This document shows, in pieces, positions 1 to 5,386 of a stretch of DNA of 8,334 nt. The translations under genes were made by a program, and so were the position numbers. The DNA is from Candidatus Adiutrix sp. (lineage in GTDB: Bacteria > Desulfobacterota > Desulfarculia > Adiutricales > Adiutricaceae): positions 1-8,334 of the forward strand of contig JAITUX010000098.1 of the NCBI GenBank assembly GCA_031286085.1. Reading direction: 5' to 3'. How positions within the stretch are numbered: position 1 is the stretch's first letter; each line of letters starts with the position of its first letter. The notes beneath the pieces are model-generated. The model worked only from the letters and a program-made list of their open reading frames with translations, was not told the DNA's origin and did not search any database.

Positions 1-441
1 CGTTCTCACGTGGTCTCGGTCAAGAGGGTTGGAGGCGCTCACGAGCATGCCTCCAGGTCCAAGGTTTTCGGTCCCGACGCCAATACCGACACCCTGGTCT
101 GCGGCGCCTGCGGATACGGAGGGCAGGAGGACTGGACGCCCACGATGAAGAAAAGCCAGTGCCCCGCCTGCGGCAACCGGGAAGGGCACGAGGTCAAGGG
201 CGGCGACCCCACGGCGGTCGAGGCGGAGGAAACGAAGTGTTGCCTTAAAAGCCTGATTTTCAAGACGAGAAGCCTGGCGCACAACAAAGGGCTGGAAGCC
301 TTGGCGGGTTCCGGCTGGGAAATAGTGGGCCTGGCTCCGTACAGGATGGGGCCGGATCCGGACCCCAAGGGGGAAGGGACCATCATCGCGCATGAATATT
401 TAATCATGTTGCGCAAGGATGAACCGGCGGCCGGGAATTAG
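1..441 (+). CDS. Zinc-ribbon protein with DUF4177-like C-terminus, 5' end uncertain or partial
   Basis: The frame is open from base 1 to the TAG at 439-441. An in-frame GTG at 10 gives 143 residues, but no ribosome binding site can be checked in the nine bases before it, so the gene may begin outside the window. Numbering from that GTG, two CxxC pairs (C31/C34 and C51/C54, the second as CPACG) form a zinc-ribbon knuckle. Residues 77-78 are a further CC pair. Residues 85-136 (a helix with GLEALAGSGWEIVGL, then a strand ending EYLIMLRKD) resemble the small DUF4177 fold, in which a conserved GWE..V turn precedes a C-terminal strand. No signal peptide or membrane segment is seen, so it is probably cytoplasmic. 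The function is not known. The zinc ribbon is secure from the cysteines; the DUF4177 resemblance is pattern recognition only. A promoter for something downstream begins two bases after the stop. Confidence 0.72.
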   Translation, partial: RSHVVSVKRVGGAHEHASRSKVFGPDANTDTLVCGACGYGGQEDWTPTMKKSQCPACGNREGHEVKGGDPTAVEAEETKCCLKSLIFKTRSLAHNKGLEALAGSGWEIVGLAPYRMGPDPDPKGEGTIIAHEYLIMLRKDEPAAGN

Positions 442-442
442 C

Positions 443-472
443 TTTACAGGCGGCCTCGAAATCTGCTAGACT
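443..472 (+). promoter_or_regulatory. Sigma70-type promoter with extended -10
   Basis: TTTACA (443-448) is one base off the -35 consensus. It is followed by an 18-bp spacer and TAGACT (467-472), with TG one base upstream (464-465) giving an extended -10. Transcription would start near 479 on the plus strand. The only plus-strand gene ahead is cydA at 769, so the promoter would give cydAB a leader of about 290 nt that runs antisense through tRNA-Pro. Alternatively it serves a small RNA lying between 479 and about 565. The promoter is inferred from sequence only. Confidence 0.5.
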
Positions 473-565
473 CGGTTTACGGCTGGACAAATCGGAGACG
501 ACGAGGGCGGAGCATAAGACAGGTATATCCAACAGGCCGGCCGTCAGGTCGTCTGGCGGAACAAG

Positions 566-642
566 TGGTCGGGATGACTGGATTTGAACCAGCGGCCCCT
601 GCGTCCCGAACGCAGTGCTCTACCAGTCTGAGCTACATCCCG
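566..642 (-). tRNA. tRNA-Pro (anticodon CGG)
   Basis: The minus strand from 642 to 566 folds as a complete 77-nt cloverleaf. The acceptor stem is CGGGATG paired with CATCCCG. The D arm has GCTC/GAGC. The anticodon stem CTGCG/CGCAG carries the loop TTCGGGA, so the anticodon is CGG (plus-strand 606-608), which reads CCG proline codons. The T arm has the loop TTCAAAT, with one G-T wobble at the base of its stem. The discriminator base is A and the 3' CCA is encoded (566-568). The gene is a stand-alone tRNA, divergent from cydA, with its own promoter at 668-696. No U-rich intrinsic terminator is visible downstream of it on the minus strand. Confidence 0.96.
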
Positions 643-768
643 ACCAGGCCGACCGACGGCAAAGGTTTTTATAGCTTTTTCGGTTTCAAAAGGCAAGTCT
701 TTTTTCAATTTTCTCCGAAACCTGAAACGTAATCTTCGCCCGCCCGGCGGGATCAGAGAGGAAACGTC
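643..768. other. tRNA-Pro/cydA divergent intergenic region
   Basis: This 126-bp spacer contains the tRNA promoter (minus strand) and the cydA leader. A ribosome binding site AGAGAGGA at 755-762 lies six bases before the cydA ATG. A small hairpin (stem CCCGC 739-743 with GCGGG 747-751) precedes it. I could not find a convincing plus-strand -35/-10 pair here, nor a clear FNR-like (TTGAT..ATCAA) or Rex-like palindrome. The start point of the cydA transcript therefore stays open, and the promoter at 443-472 is a candidate. Confidence 0.5.
668..696 (-). promoter_or_regulatory. Promoter of tRNA-Pro
   Basis: Read on the minus strand, TTGCCT (696 to 691) is a fair -35 and TATAAA (673 to 668) a good -10, with a 17-bp spacer. 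An A-rich stretch just upstream (around 698-712) could act as an UP element, as is common at stable-RNA promoters. Transcription would start near 661, about 19 nt ahead of the mature tRNA 5' end at 642. The element lies inside the region leading into cydA, so the two genes share a compact divergent control region. Confidence 0.6.
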
Positions 769-2094
769 ATGGATCCGGTCATTCTTTCCCGGCTTCAATT
801 CGCCTTGGCCACCTTCTTCCACTTCATCTACGTGCCCCTGACCCTGGGCCTGGCCCCCTTCATCGCCATCATGGAAACGCGCTACGTGCGCACCGGCGAC
901 GAGATGTACAAGCGGCAGGCCCAATTCTGGGGCCGCATCTTCCTCATCAATTTCGCCCTGGGGGTGGCCACGGGCCTGACCCTGGAATTTCAATTCGGCA
1001 CCAACTGGGCTCACTATTCCCAATACGTGGGCGACATCTTCGGCTCGCTCCTGGCCATTGAAGCCACCGCGGCCTTCTTCCTGGAATCCACTTTCGTCGC
1101 CGTCTGGGCTTTCGGCTGGGACCGGGTGCCGAAAAAAATCCACCTCCTGGCCATCTGGCTGGTCGCCGCGGCCAGTCTCTTAAGCGCCCTGTGGATCCTC
1201 CTGGCCAACGGCTTCATGCAACACCCGGTGGGCTACGCCCATGGGGAAGGCGGCCGGCTCGTCCTGGACAACTTCAAGGAGGTCGTGACCAACACCTACG
1301 GCTGGCACATGTATTTCCATACCGTCTTCAGCTCCCTGCTCCTCGCCGGCTTTCTGGTCATGGGCGTTTCGGCCTGGCGCCTGTTCCGGGCGGATAACCC
1401 CGGCTTCTTCCACGCCTCGTTCAAGCTGGGGGCCACCTTCGCCTTCATCTTTTCCCTGGCCACCATTGTGGCCGGCCACCAGTTGGGCCAGGTCACGGCC
1501 AAGCACCAGCCGGCCAAGCTGGCGGCCATGGAATCCCAGTGGGAGACCAAGGACGGCGCCCCCCTTAATTTACTGGTCATCCCGGCCTTCGGGGACGACG
1601 AGGAGAACTTCTATGAAGGCCTGCCCATCCCCGGCCTGGCCAGCTTCCTGGCCACGGGCGACAGCCAGGCGACCGTCAAGGGGCTCAAGGCCTTCCCGGC
1701 CCAGGACCGCCCGCCGGTCTGGCCGGTCTTCCTCTCTTTCCGGGTCATGGGCGCCTTGGGCTTCATCTTCGTCGGGGCCAGCTTCCTGGCCATGCTTCTG
1801 CGCGGCCTGGCCCCCGACCTCAGGTGGCTGCTCCTGGGCTTCGTGGCCCTTATACCCCTGCCCTACCTGGCCATCCAGCTCGGCTGGCTGGTCACGGAAC
1901 TTGGCCGCCAGCCCTGGGTCGTCTATAACCTTATGCGGACCAGCCTGGCCGGCAGCGCCGGCGTGGACTGGTTCCAGGTGGCCGGCTCCCTGGCCGTCAT
2001 GGCCGTCATCTACACCGTACTCACCCTCGCCGGCTTATTCTTCATGGGCAAATGCGCCCTGAGCGACCCTAAAACGGCCCCGGCCGGCCACTAG
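769..2094 (+). CDS. cydA: Cytochrome bd quinol oxidase subunit I (short Q-loop type)
   Basis: CydA is the heme-bearing inner-membrane subunit of cytochrome bd. It oxidises quinol at its periplasmic Q-loop and reduces O2 to water on a high-spin heme pair. The ATG at 769 has AGAGAGGA six bases upstream. Residues that match the E. coli functional set are: H18 (high-spin heme ligand, E. coli H19), E98 and E106 (E99, E107), H184 and M327 in SFRVM (heme b558 ligands H186, M393), R325, and E377 and R380 in the ELGRQPW motif (E445, R448). The quinol-site segment AKHQPAKLAAMESQWET (244-260) keeps K250 and E255. About nine membrane segments are visible. At 441 residues it is shorter than E. coli CydA (about 520), because the Q-loop lacks the C-terminal insertion. 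cydB follows after 20 bp and is surely co-transcribed. No cydX-like peptide or cydDC is visible here. Confidence 0.97.
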   Translation: MDPVILSRLQFALATFFHFIYVPLTLGLAPFIAIMETRYVRTGDEMYKRQAQFWGRIFLINFALGVATGLTLEFQFGTNWAHYSQYVGDIFGSLLAIEATAAFFLESTFVAVWAFGWDRVPKKIHLLAIWLVAAASLLSALWILLANGFMQHPVGYAHGEGGRLVLDNFKEVVTNTYGWHMYFHTVFSSLLLAGFLVMGVSAWRLFRADNPGFFHASFKLGATFAFIFSLATIVAGHQLGQVTAKHQPAKLAAMESQWETKDGAPLNLLVIPAFGDDEENFYEGLPIPGLASFLATGDSQATVKGLKAFPAQDRPPVWPVFLSFRVMGALGFIFVGASFLAMLLRGLAPDLRWLLLGFVALIPLPYLAIQLGWLVTELGRQPWVVYNLMRTSLAGSAGVDWFQVAGSLAVMAVIYTVLTLAGLFFMGKCALSDPKTAPAGH

Positions 2095-2114
2095 GAATAA
2101 GGAGGATACAGACC

Positions 2115-3164
2115 ATGGAAGCTTATCTGGGAGACATCTGGTTTTTCCTCTGGGGCCTTTTGTGGGGCATCTATTTCGCCTTGGGCGGCTATGATTTCGG
2201 CCTGGGCCTGCTTCTGCCCGTCCTCGGCCTGGGTTCCGAAAAGGAGCGGAACACCATGCACCTGGCCGCCGCGCCCTTTTGGGACGGCAACCAGGTCTGG
2301 CTCATCACCGCCGGCGGCGTGACCTTCGCCGCCTTTCCCCTGGCCTACGCCGTCATGTTCTCCAGCCTCTACACCGCCCTTCTGCTTCTGCTCCTGATGC
2401 TCATAATCCGGAGCGTGGCGGCGGAACTGCGGCCCCAGAGCCTATGGAGCGTCTGGCGCAAGTCCTGGGACTGCCTCGGGGCCGGCGCCGCCTTCCTGGC
2501 CGCCCTGCTCCTGGGCGTGGCCTTTTCCAACATCTTCCGCGGCCTGCCCCTCGACGCCGACCATGTCTTTCAGGGTTGCGCAATCCTGGGCCTGACCAGC
2601 AACACCCTGAGCCTCCTGCACCCCTACTGCCTCCTGGGCGGCCTCCTCTTCGTGGTCATGTTCGCGGTTCACGGCGCCCTGTATCTCTCCTGGCGGGTCG
2701 GCGGCGATCTGTCGGCCAAGAGCCTTCTCACGGCCAGGGTCCTGTGGCCGGTCTTCCTCATCCTTTTCCTCCTCTACGTGGTCCTGACCTTCGCCTGGGC
2801 CGGCCTCTGGGTCAACTACGCCGCCTCGCCCCTTCTCCTTATCCTGCCCCTGGCCTGCGCCCTGGCCTTTCTGGCCGGCGGCTGCCAGCTTTACCGGGCG
2901 GCCGACAAGGCCAAGGCCGCCTTCATCTGCCACGGCCTGGGCATCATCACCCTGACCCTCACCGGGGTCATGGGCATCTACCCCAACCTTCTGCCCTCCC
3001 GGCTCTCTCCGGCCGGCGCCCTGACCATAGCCAACGCCTCGTCCAGCCCCAAGACCCTGGCCATCATGCTGGGCGTGGCCGTGGTCTTCGTGCCCCTGGT
3101 CATACTCTACCAATGGTGGGCCCACCGGCGGCTGTCCCAACGCCTCAGCGCGGAATACGAATAA
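2115..3164 (+). CDS. cydB: Cytochrome bd quinol oxidase subunit II
   Basis: CydB is the integral-membrane partner of CydA; it stabilises the heme pair and takes part in proton and O2 access. The ATG at 2115 has a strong AAGGAGG (2099-2105) nine bases upstream. Hallmarks of the family are WDGNQVWLITAGG..FAAFP at 56-74 (D57 matches E. coli D58), a LLLGVAFSNIFRG segment near 130-145, an LHPYCLLGG segment near 168, and the C-terminal YPNLLPS and NASSSPKTL blocks. The 349 residues carry eight or nine hydrophobic helices, slightly fewer residues than E. coli CydB (379). One oddity is that the first-helix motif usually written DGFD reads GGYD here (24-27), so the first acidic residue is a glycine while the second (D27) is kept. 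It is translated from the cydA operon mRNA, which ends at the terminator at 3197-3237. Confidence 0.96.
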   Translation: MEAYLGDIWFFLWGLLWGIYFALGGYDFGLGLLLPVLGLGSEKERNTMHLAAAPFWDGNQVWLITAGGVTFAAFPLAYAVMFSSLYTALLLLLLMLIIRSVAAELRPQSLWSVWRKSWDCLGAGAAFLAALLLGVAFSNIFRGLPLDADHVFQGCAILGLTSNTLSLLHPYCLLGGLLFVVMFAVHGALYLSWRVGGDLSAKSLLTARVLWPVFLILFLLYVVLTFAWAGLWVNYAASPLLLILPLACALAFLAGGCQLYRAADKAKAAFICHGLGIITLTLTGVMGIYPNLLPSRLSPAGALTIANASSSPKTLAIMLGVAVVFVPLVILYQWWAHRRLSQRLSAEYE

Positions 3165-3196
3165 GAAGCCTCCGTTCGTCGCTGGGCTTTGGAATT

Positions 3197-3237
3197 AAAA
3201 AAAAACCGGGCGCCACAAAAGGGCGCCCGGTTTTTTT
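3197..3237. terminator. Bidirectional intrinsic terminator between cydB and pal
   Basis: A perfect 9-bp GC-rich stem, CCGGGCGCC (3206-3214) with GGCGCCCGG (3222-3230), has a 7-nt loop. It is flanked by a run of A on the left (3197-3205) and T on the right (3231-3237). On the plus strand it ends cydAB, 41 bp past the cydB stop. On the minus strand the A-run becomes the U-run and ends pal, 22 bp past its stop. This is the expected arrangement between convergent genes. Confidence 0.95.
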
Positions 3238-3252
3238 AAACGGCCGGAAGCT

Positions 3253-3708
3253 TTATTCGGAGATGACCACGAACTGGGCGCGGCGGTTGCGGGCCCAGGC
3301 GGCCTCGTTATGGGCCGGGTCCAGCGGCCGTTCCTTGCCGTAGGAAACGGTGGACAGGCGGTTTCCGGCTATGCCCAGGCTGGTGATATAGTTGTAGGTG
3401 GCCTTGGCCCGGCGATCGCCCAGGGCCATGTTGTAAACCTCGGTGCCCCGCTCGTCGCAATGGCCCTGGATTTCGGTCCGGATGTTGGGATACTGCTGCA
3501 GGAAAGCGGCTTTGGCCTGGATGATGGCCGCGCCGTCGGCCCGGATTTCGTAACGGTCGAAGTCAAAATAGACATGATCGCCCAGAAAGGCCGACTTAAG
3601 GCTGCTATAGGTGCTGTCGCCGCCGTAGCTCTGTTTCTTGCTCCCGCAGCCGGTGGCCAAAGGCAGAACCAGAAGGCCGGTCAAGAGCAACATGGTCAAC
3701 TTCTTCAT
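3253..3708 (-). CDS. pal: Peptidoglycan-associated lipoprotein Pal
   Basis: Pal is an outer-membrane lipoprotein that binds peptidoglycan and TolB and helps the outer membrane constrict during division. The ATG at 3708 has TCCTCCTT on the plus strand (3718-3725), which is AAGGAGGA on the coding strand, nine bases upstream. A lipoprotein signal runs MKKLTMLLLTGLLVLPLATG with the lipid-modified cysteine at C21. The OmpA-like domain starts with VYFDFDRYEIR (46-56). It holds the peptidoglycan-binding stretch GHCDERGTEVYNMALGDRRA (82-101), in which D85 and R100 match the pair that contacts diaminopimelate in OmpA-family structures. It ends RNRRAQFVV near the C-terminus. Length (151 residues) is normal. 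tolB lies upstream with a 185-bp gap that contains a separate promoter, so pal can be made independently of tolB. Confidence 0.96.
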   Translation of the reverse strand: MKKLTMLLLTGLLVLPLATGCGSKKQSYGGDSTYSSLKSAFLGDHVYFDFDRYEIRADGAAIIQAKAAFLQQYPNIRTEIQGHCDERGTEVYNMALGDRRAKATYNYITSLGIAGNRLSTVSYGKERPLDPAHNEAAWARNRRAQFVVISE

Positions 3709-3799
3709 GCTTAAAATCCTCCTTGCTGTAAAAACCGGAAGAAAAACATCTGGCCGCCGGCTCGCCTAAAGACCCGCGGCCCCCAACTCCAACTACGCC

Positions 3800-3822
3800 A
3801 ACCGGCCTCAGCGCGGCCGGTT
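3800..3822 (-). promoter_or_regulatory. 5'-terminal stem-loop of the pal leader
   Basis: A perfect 8-bp inverted repeat, AACCGGCC (3800-3807) and GGCCGGTT (3815-3822), encloses a 7-nt loop. If transcription starts near 3826 from the promoter just upstream, the stem would form within a few bases of the mRNA 5' end, ahead of a further leader of about 90 nt. No U-run follows, so it is not an intrinsic terminator. Terminal hairpins of this sort are known to protect E. coli ompA mRNA from decay; a similar role here is inference. Confidence 0.6.
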
Positions 3823-3832
3823 CCAGATTTTT

Positions 3833-3861
3833 ATACTAGTTCGCTTAAGGTCAAAAGTCAA
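3833..3861 (-). promoter_or_regulatory. Promoter of pal
   Basis: On the minus strand TTGACT (3861 to 3856) is one base off the -35 consensus. It is spaced 17 bp from TAGTAT (3838 to 3833), a four-of-six -10 that keeps the T1, A2 and T6 positions. It sits just downstream of the tolB stop, in an AT-richer pocket of an otherwise GC-rich region. The predicted start near 3826 leaves a leader of about 118 nt before the pal ATG. Confidence 0.65.
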
Positions 3862-3893
3862 TCATTTTTGCCGTAAAAAGGCCACCTTCCGCG

Positions 3894-5255
3894 TCAATAG
3901 GCCAAGGCCGGCCGGAGGGGCGACCAGTAGGGCTGTTCCTGGGGCGGCCGGTAGTCCGGCATAAGGGGCTGCTGGCTGTCGCCGTTGGCGGCCATGACGA
4001 AAAGCTGGGCCCGGCCGTTGCGGGTGCTGGAGAAGACGATCATGCGGCCGTCCGGGGAAAAGCTGGGCCGCTGGTTGGTTCCCTGGCCGCCGGTGAGCTG
4101 CCGCAGACCCGTGCCGTCGGGCCGGATTATGCAGACATCGGTCTCCCGGCTGACAAAGGCGATGTATTCGCCGGTGGGGGACCAGACCGGGTCGGTGGCC
4201 TTGCCGCCGGTTACCAGGGGCTGGCCCGCGCCGCCGACCGGGGCCACATAAATGGAGACCACCCCGCCCTGGTCCGAGGCGTAGGCCATGCGGGAGCCGT
4301 CCGGGGAGAAGGAGGGGGAGACGTTTATGCCCCCGGCGAAGGTCAGCCTGGTCTTGTTCCGCCCGGCGAAACTGTAGATATCCGTGCTCTGGGGACCGGA
4401 GACGGCCGCGGCCACCGTGCCGTCGGACTTGAAGCCCGGGGAAAGATGGGTGTCGCCGGAGGAGACGACCCGGCCGTCCACCACCAGTTCCCAGACTTTA
4501 TTGTTGCGGCGCACCCAGGCTTTCCGGCCCCCGGGGCCGATGGTGGGCTGGGTGCTGGGCCCCCCCCGGTGACCGGCCACCAGAACGGCGTCGTCGCCGC
4601 CCAATTCGGTCAGCATGATGTCCTTGACGCTGGGATCGCCGCTGGCGAAAATTATTTCCGAGCCGAAAACGCCGGGAATGCCGGTTATGGCCTCCAGGAC
4701 GGAATTGGTGAACTGGTTGATCATCTTGCGGGCGTCCTTGGCCGGGCCGGCGTAGCGCTTGCCGAAGATCGGCCGGCCCAGGCCCACGTCAAAGAGGCGC
4801 ATTTCCAGGGTCAGCCTGGAGCCGGAGGCGCTCATGGCCCCCTTGACCAGGAAGTCGGCCCCGATTTTGGACCAGGAGGGGAAATCGGGCAGGCCGCCCC
4901 CGTCCAGGCCGGCCCGTTTAAGGGCCTCGGGCTCCAGGGAGGCCCGCGGGTCAATGGTGTTGAAGAGCCCGGTCATGGCCAGGTTCTTGCCCAGGCGGTC
5001 CGGGAGATAGGCGGCGTTCCTATCCACCCTGCCCCCGGCGGCCAAGGGCAGAAGATCGGTTATGGCAATGTTGTATTTGCGTCCGCCGGCGCCCCGGTTG
5101 ATGTCAATATAGACGCTGGGGTTGTCGCTGAAATCGGCCGGACCGGCCTGGCCCCAGGCCGGCGAAGCCGCGGCGGCCAGGAGGCCGAAAACCAAGAGGG
5201 CCAGGAGCCGGAAAGCCCCGGACCCCGAAGCCGGCCGGAAGTAGTGGTTAGCCAT
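3894..5255 (-). CDS. tolB: Tol-Pal system beta-propeller protein TolB
   Basis: TolB is the periplasmic partner of Pal and TolA in the Tol-Pal envelope complex. The start chosen is the ATG at 5255 (453 residues). A longer frame from a TTG at 5291 would begin inside the U-run of the bamA terminator and is rejected. A signal peptide (FRLLALLVFGLLAAAASPAWG) leads into the mature protein. The TolB N-terminal domain begins VYIDINRGAGGRKYNIAI and runs to about residue 180. The C-terminal propeller carries blades of the PSFSPDGSRMAYASDQGG kind, with later copies DPVWSPTGEYIAFVS and RPSFSPDGRMIVFSSTRNG. Length is close to the family norm of about 430. Spacing to bamA is 131 bp with a terminator between them. 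pal follows at 185 bp. A run of eight G on the coding strand (plus 4560-4567) lies in frame. Confidence 0.95.
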   Translation of the reverse strand: MANHYFRPASGSGAFRLLALLVFGLLAAAASPAWGQAGPADFSDNPSVYIDINRGAGGRKYNIAITDLLPLAAGGRVDRNAAYLPDRLGKNLAMTGLFNTIDPRASLEPEALKRAGLDGGGLPDFPSWSKIGADFLVKGAMSASGSRLTLEMRLFDVGLGRPIFGKRYAGPAKDARKMINQFTNSVLEAITGIPGVFGSEIIFASGDPSVKDIMLTELGGDDAVLVAGHRGGPSTQPTIGPGGRKAWVRRNNKVWELVVDGRVVSSGDTHLSPGFKSDGTVAAAVSGPQSTDIYSFAGRNKTRLTFAGGINVSPSFSPDGSRMAYASDQGGVVSIYVAPVGGAGQPLVTGGKATDPVWSPTGEYIAFVSRETDVCIIRPDGTGLRQLTGGQGTNQRPSFSPDGRMIVFSSTRNGRAQLFVMAANGDSQQPLMPDYRPPQEQPYWSPLRPALAY

Positions 5256-5265
5256 AATAACACCG

Positions 5266-5271
5266 TCACCC
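5266..5271 (-). promoter_or_regulatory. tolB: Weak ribosome binding site supporting the tolB start
   Basis: On the coding strand GGGTGA (5271 to 5266) can pair with the UCACC part of the 16S 3' end and sits ten bases before the ATG at 5255. It is weaker than the AAGGAGG sites of pal and cydB. No better site precedes any alternative in-frame start. The whole space between the bamA terminator U-run and the ATG is only about 34 bp, so any private tolB promoter must overlap the terminator and would leave a very short leader. Confidence 0.4.
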
Positions 5272-5289
5272 GAATCTAAATTTACGAAC

Positions 5290-5319
5290 AAAAAAAAGAG
5301 TCAGCCGGCGAAGCCGGCT
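5290..5319 (-). terminator. Intrinsic terminator after bamA
   Basis: Read on the minus strand, AGCCGGC (5319 to 5313) pairs with GCCGGCT (5309 to 5303) around a three-base TTC loop. Five bases (GACTC) later comes a run of eight T (5297 to 5290). The 7-bp stem is all G-C except the closing pair. It is 68 bp past the bamA stop and ends about 35 bp before the tolB ATG, so it should reduce or block read-through from bamA into tolB. The short gap between stem and U-run may make it leaky. Confidence 0.8.
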
Positions 5320-5336
5320 CACCCGCCGGGGCCCCA

Positions 5337-5377
5337 GGCCGATAAAAGGCCGGCTCCGCCCCAGACTTTTATCGGCC
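5337..5377. repeat. 12-bp perfect inverted repeat after bamA
   Basis: GGCCGATAAAAG (5337-5348) is repeated exactly in inverse as CTTTTATCGGCC (5366-5377), with a 17-bp spacer. It begins ten bases past the bamA stop (5387) and precedes the terminator at 5290-5319. The arms lack an adjoining T-run, so it is not itself a standard terminator. In RNA it would form a 3'-UTR stem that could protect the bamA message from 3' exonucleases. In DNA it could be a protein-binding dyad. A GGGGCCCC palindrome (5328-5335) lies between it and the terminator. Confidence 0.75.
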
Positions 5378-5386
5378 CTCATGTCT

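Noticed and set aside
544..1143. Minus-strand 199-codon frame over the tRNA and cydA start
   Set aside because: It reads straight through the tRNA-Pro gene and antisense to cydA. The composition is not protein-like.
2279..3343. Plus-strand 354-codon frame overlapping cydB
   Set aside because: It is an out-of-frame reading of cydB, rich in Pro, Arg and Gly, and it runs through the terminator into pal antisense. cydB itself is unmistakable.
3876..3893. Possible weak terminator after tolB (short AAGG/CCTT stem then T-run on the minus strand)
   Set aside because: The stem is only about four pairs and would be too unstable to act as an intrinsic terminator.
5256..5291. Longer TolB starting at the TTG at 5291
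   Set aside because: That start lies in the U-run of the bamA terminator, has no ribosome binding site, and adds residues ahead of a normal signal peptide. The ATG at 5255 is preferred.
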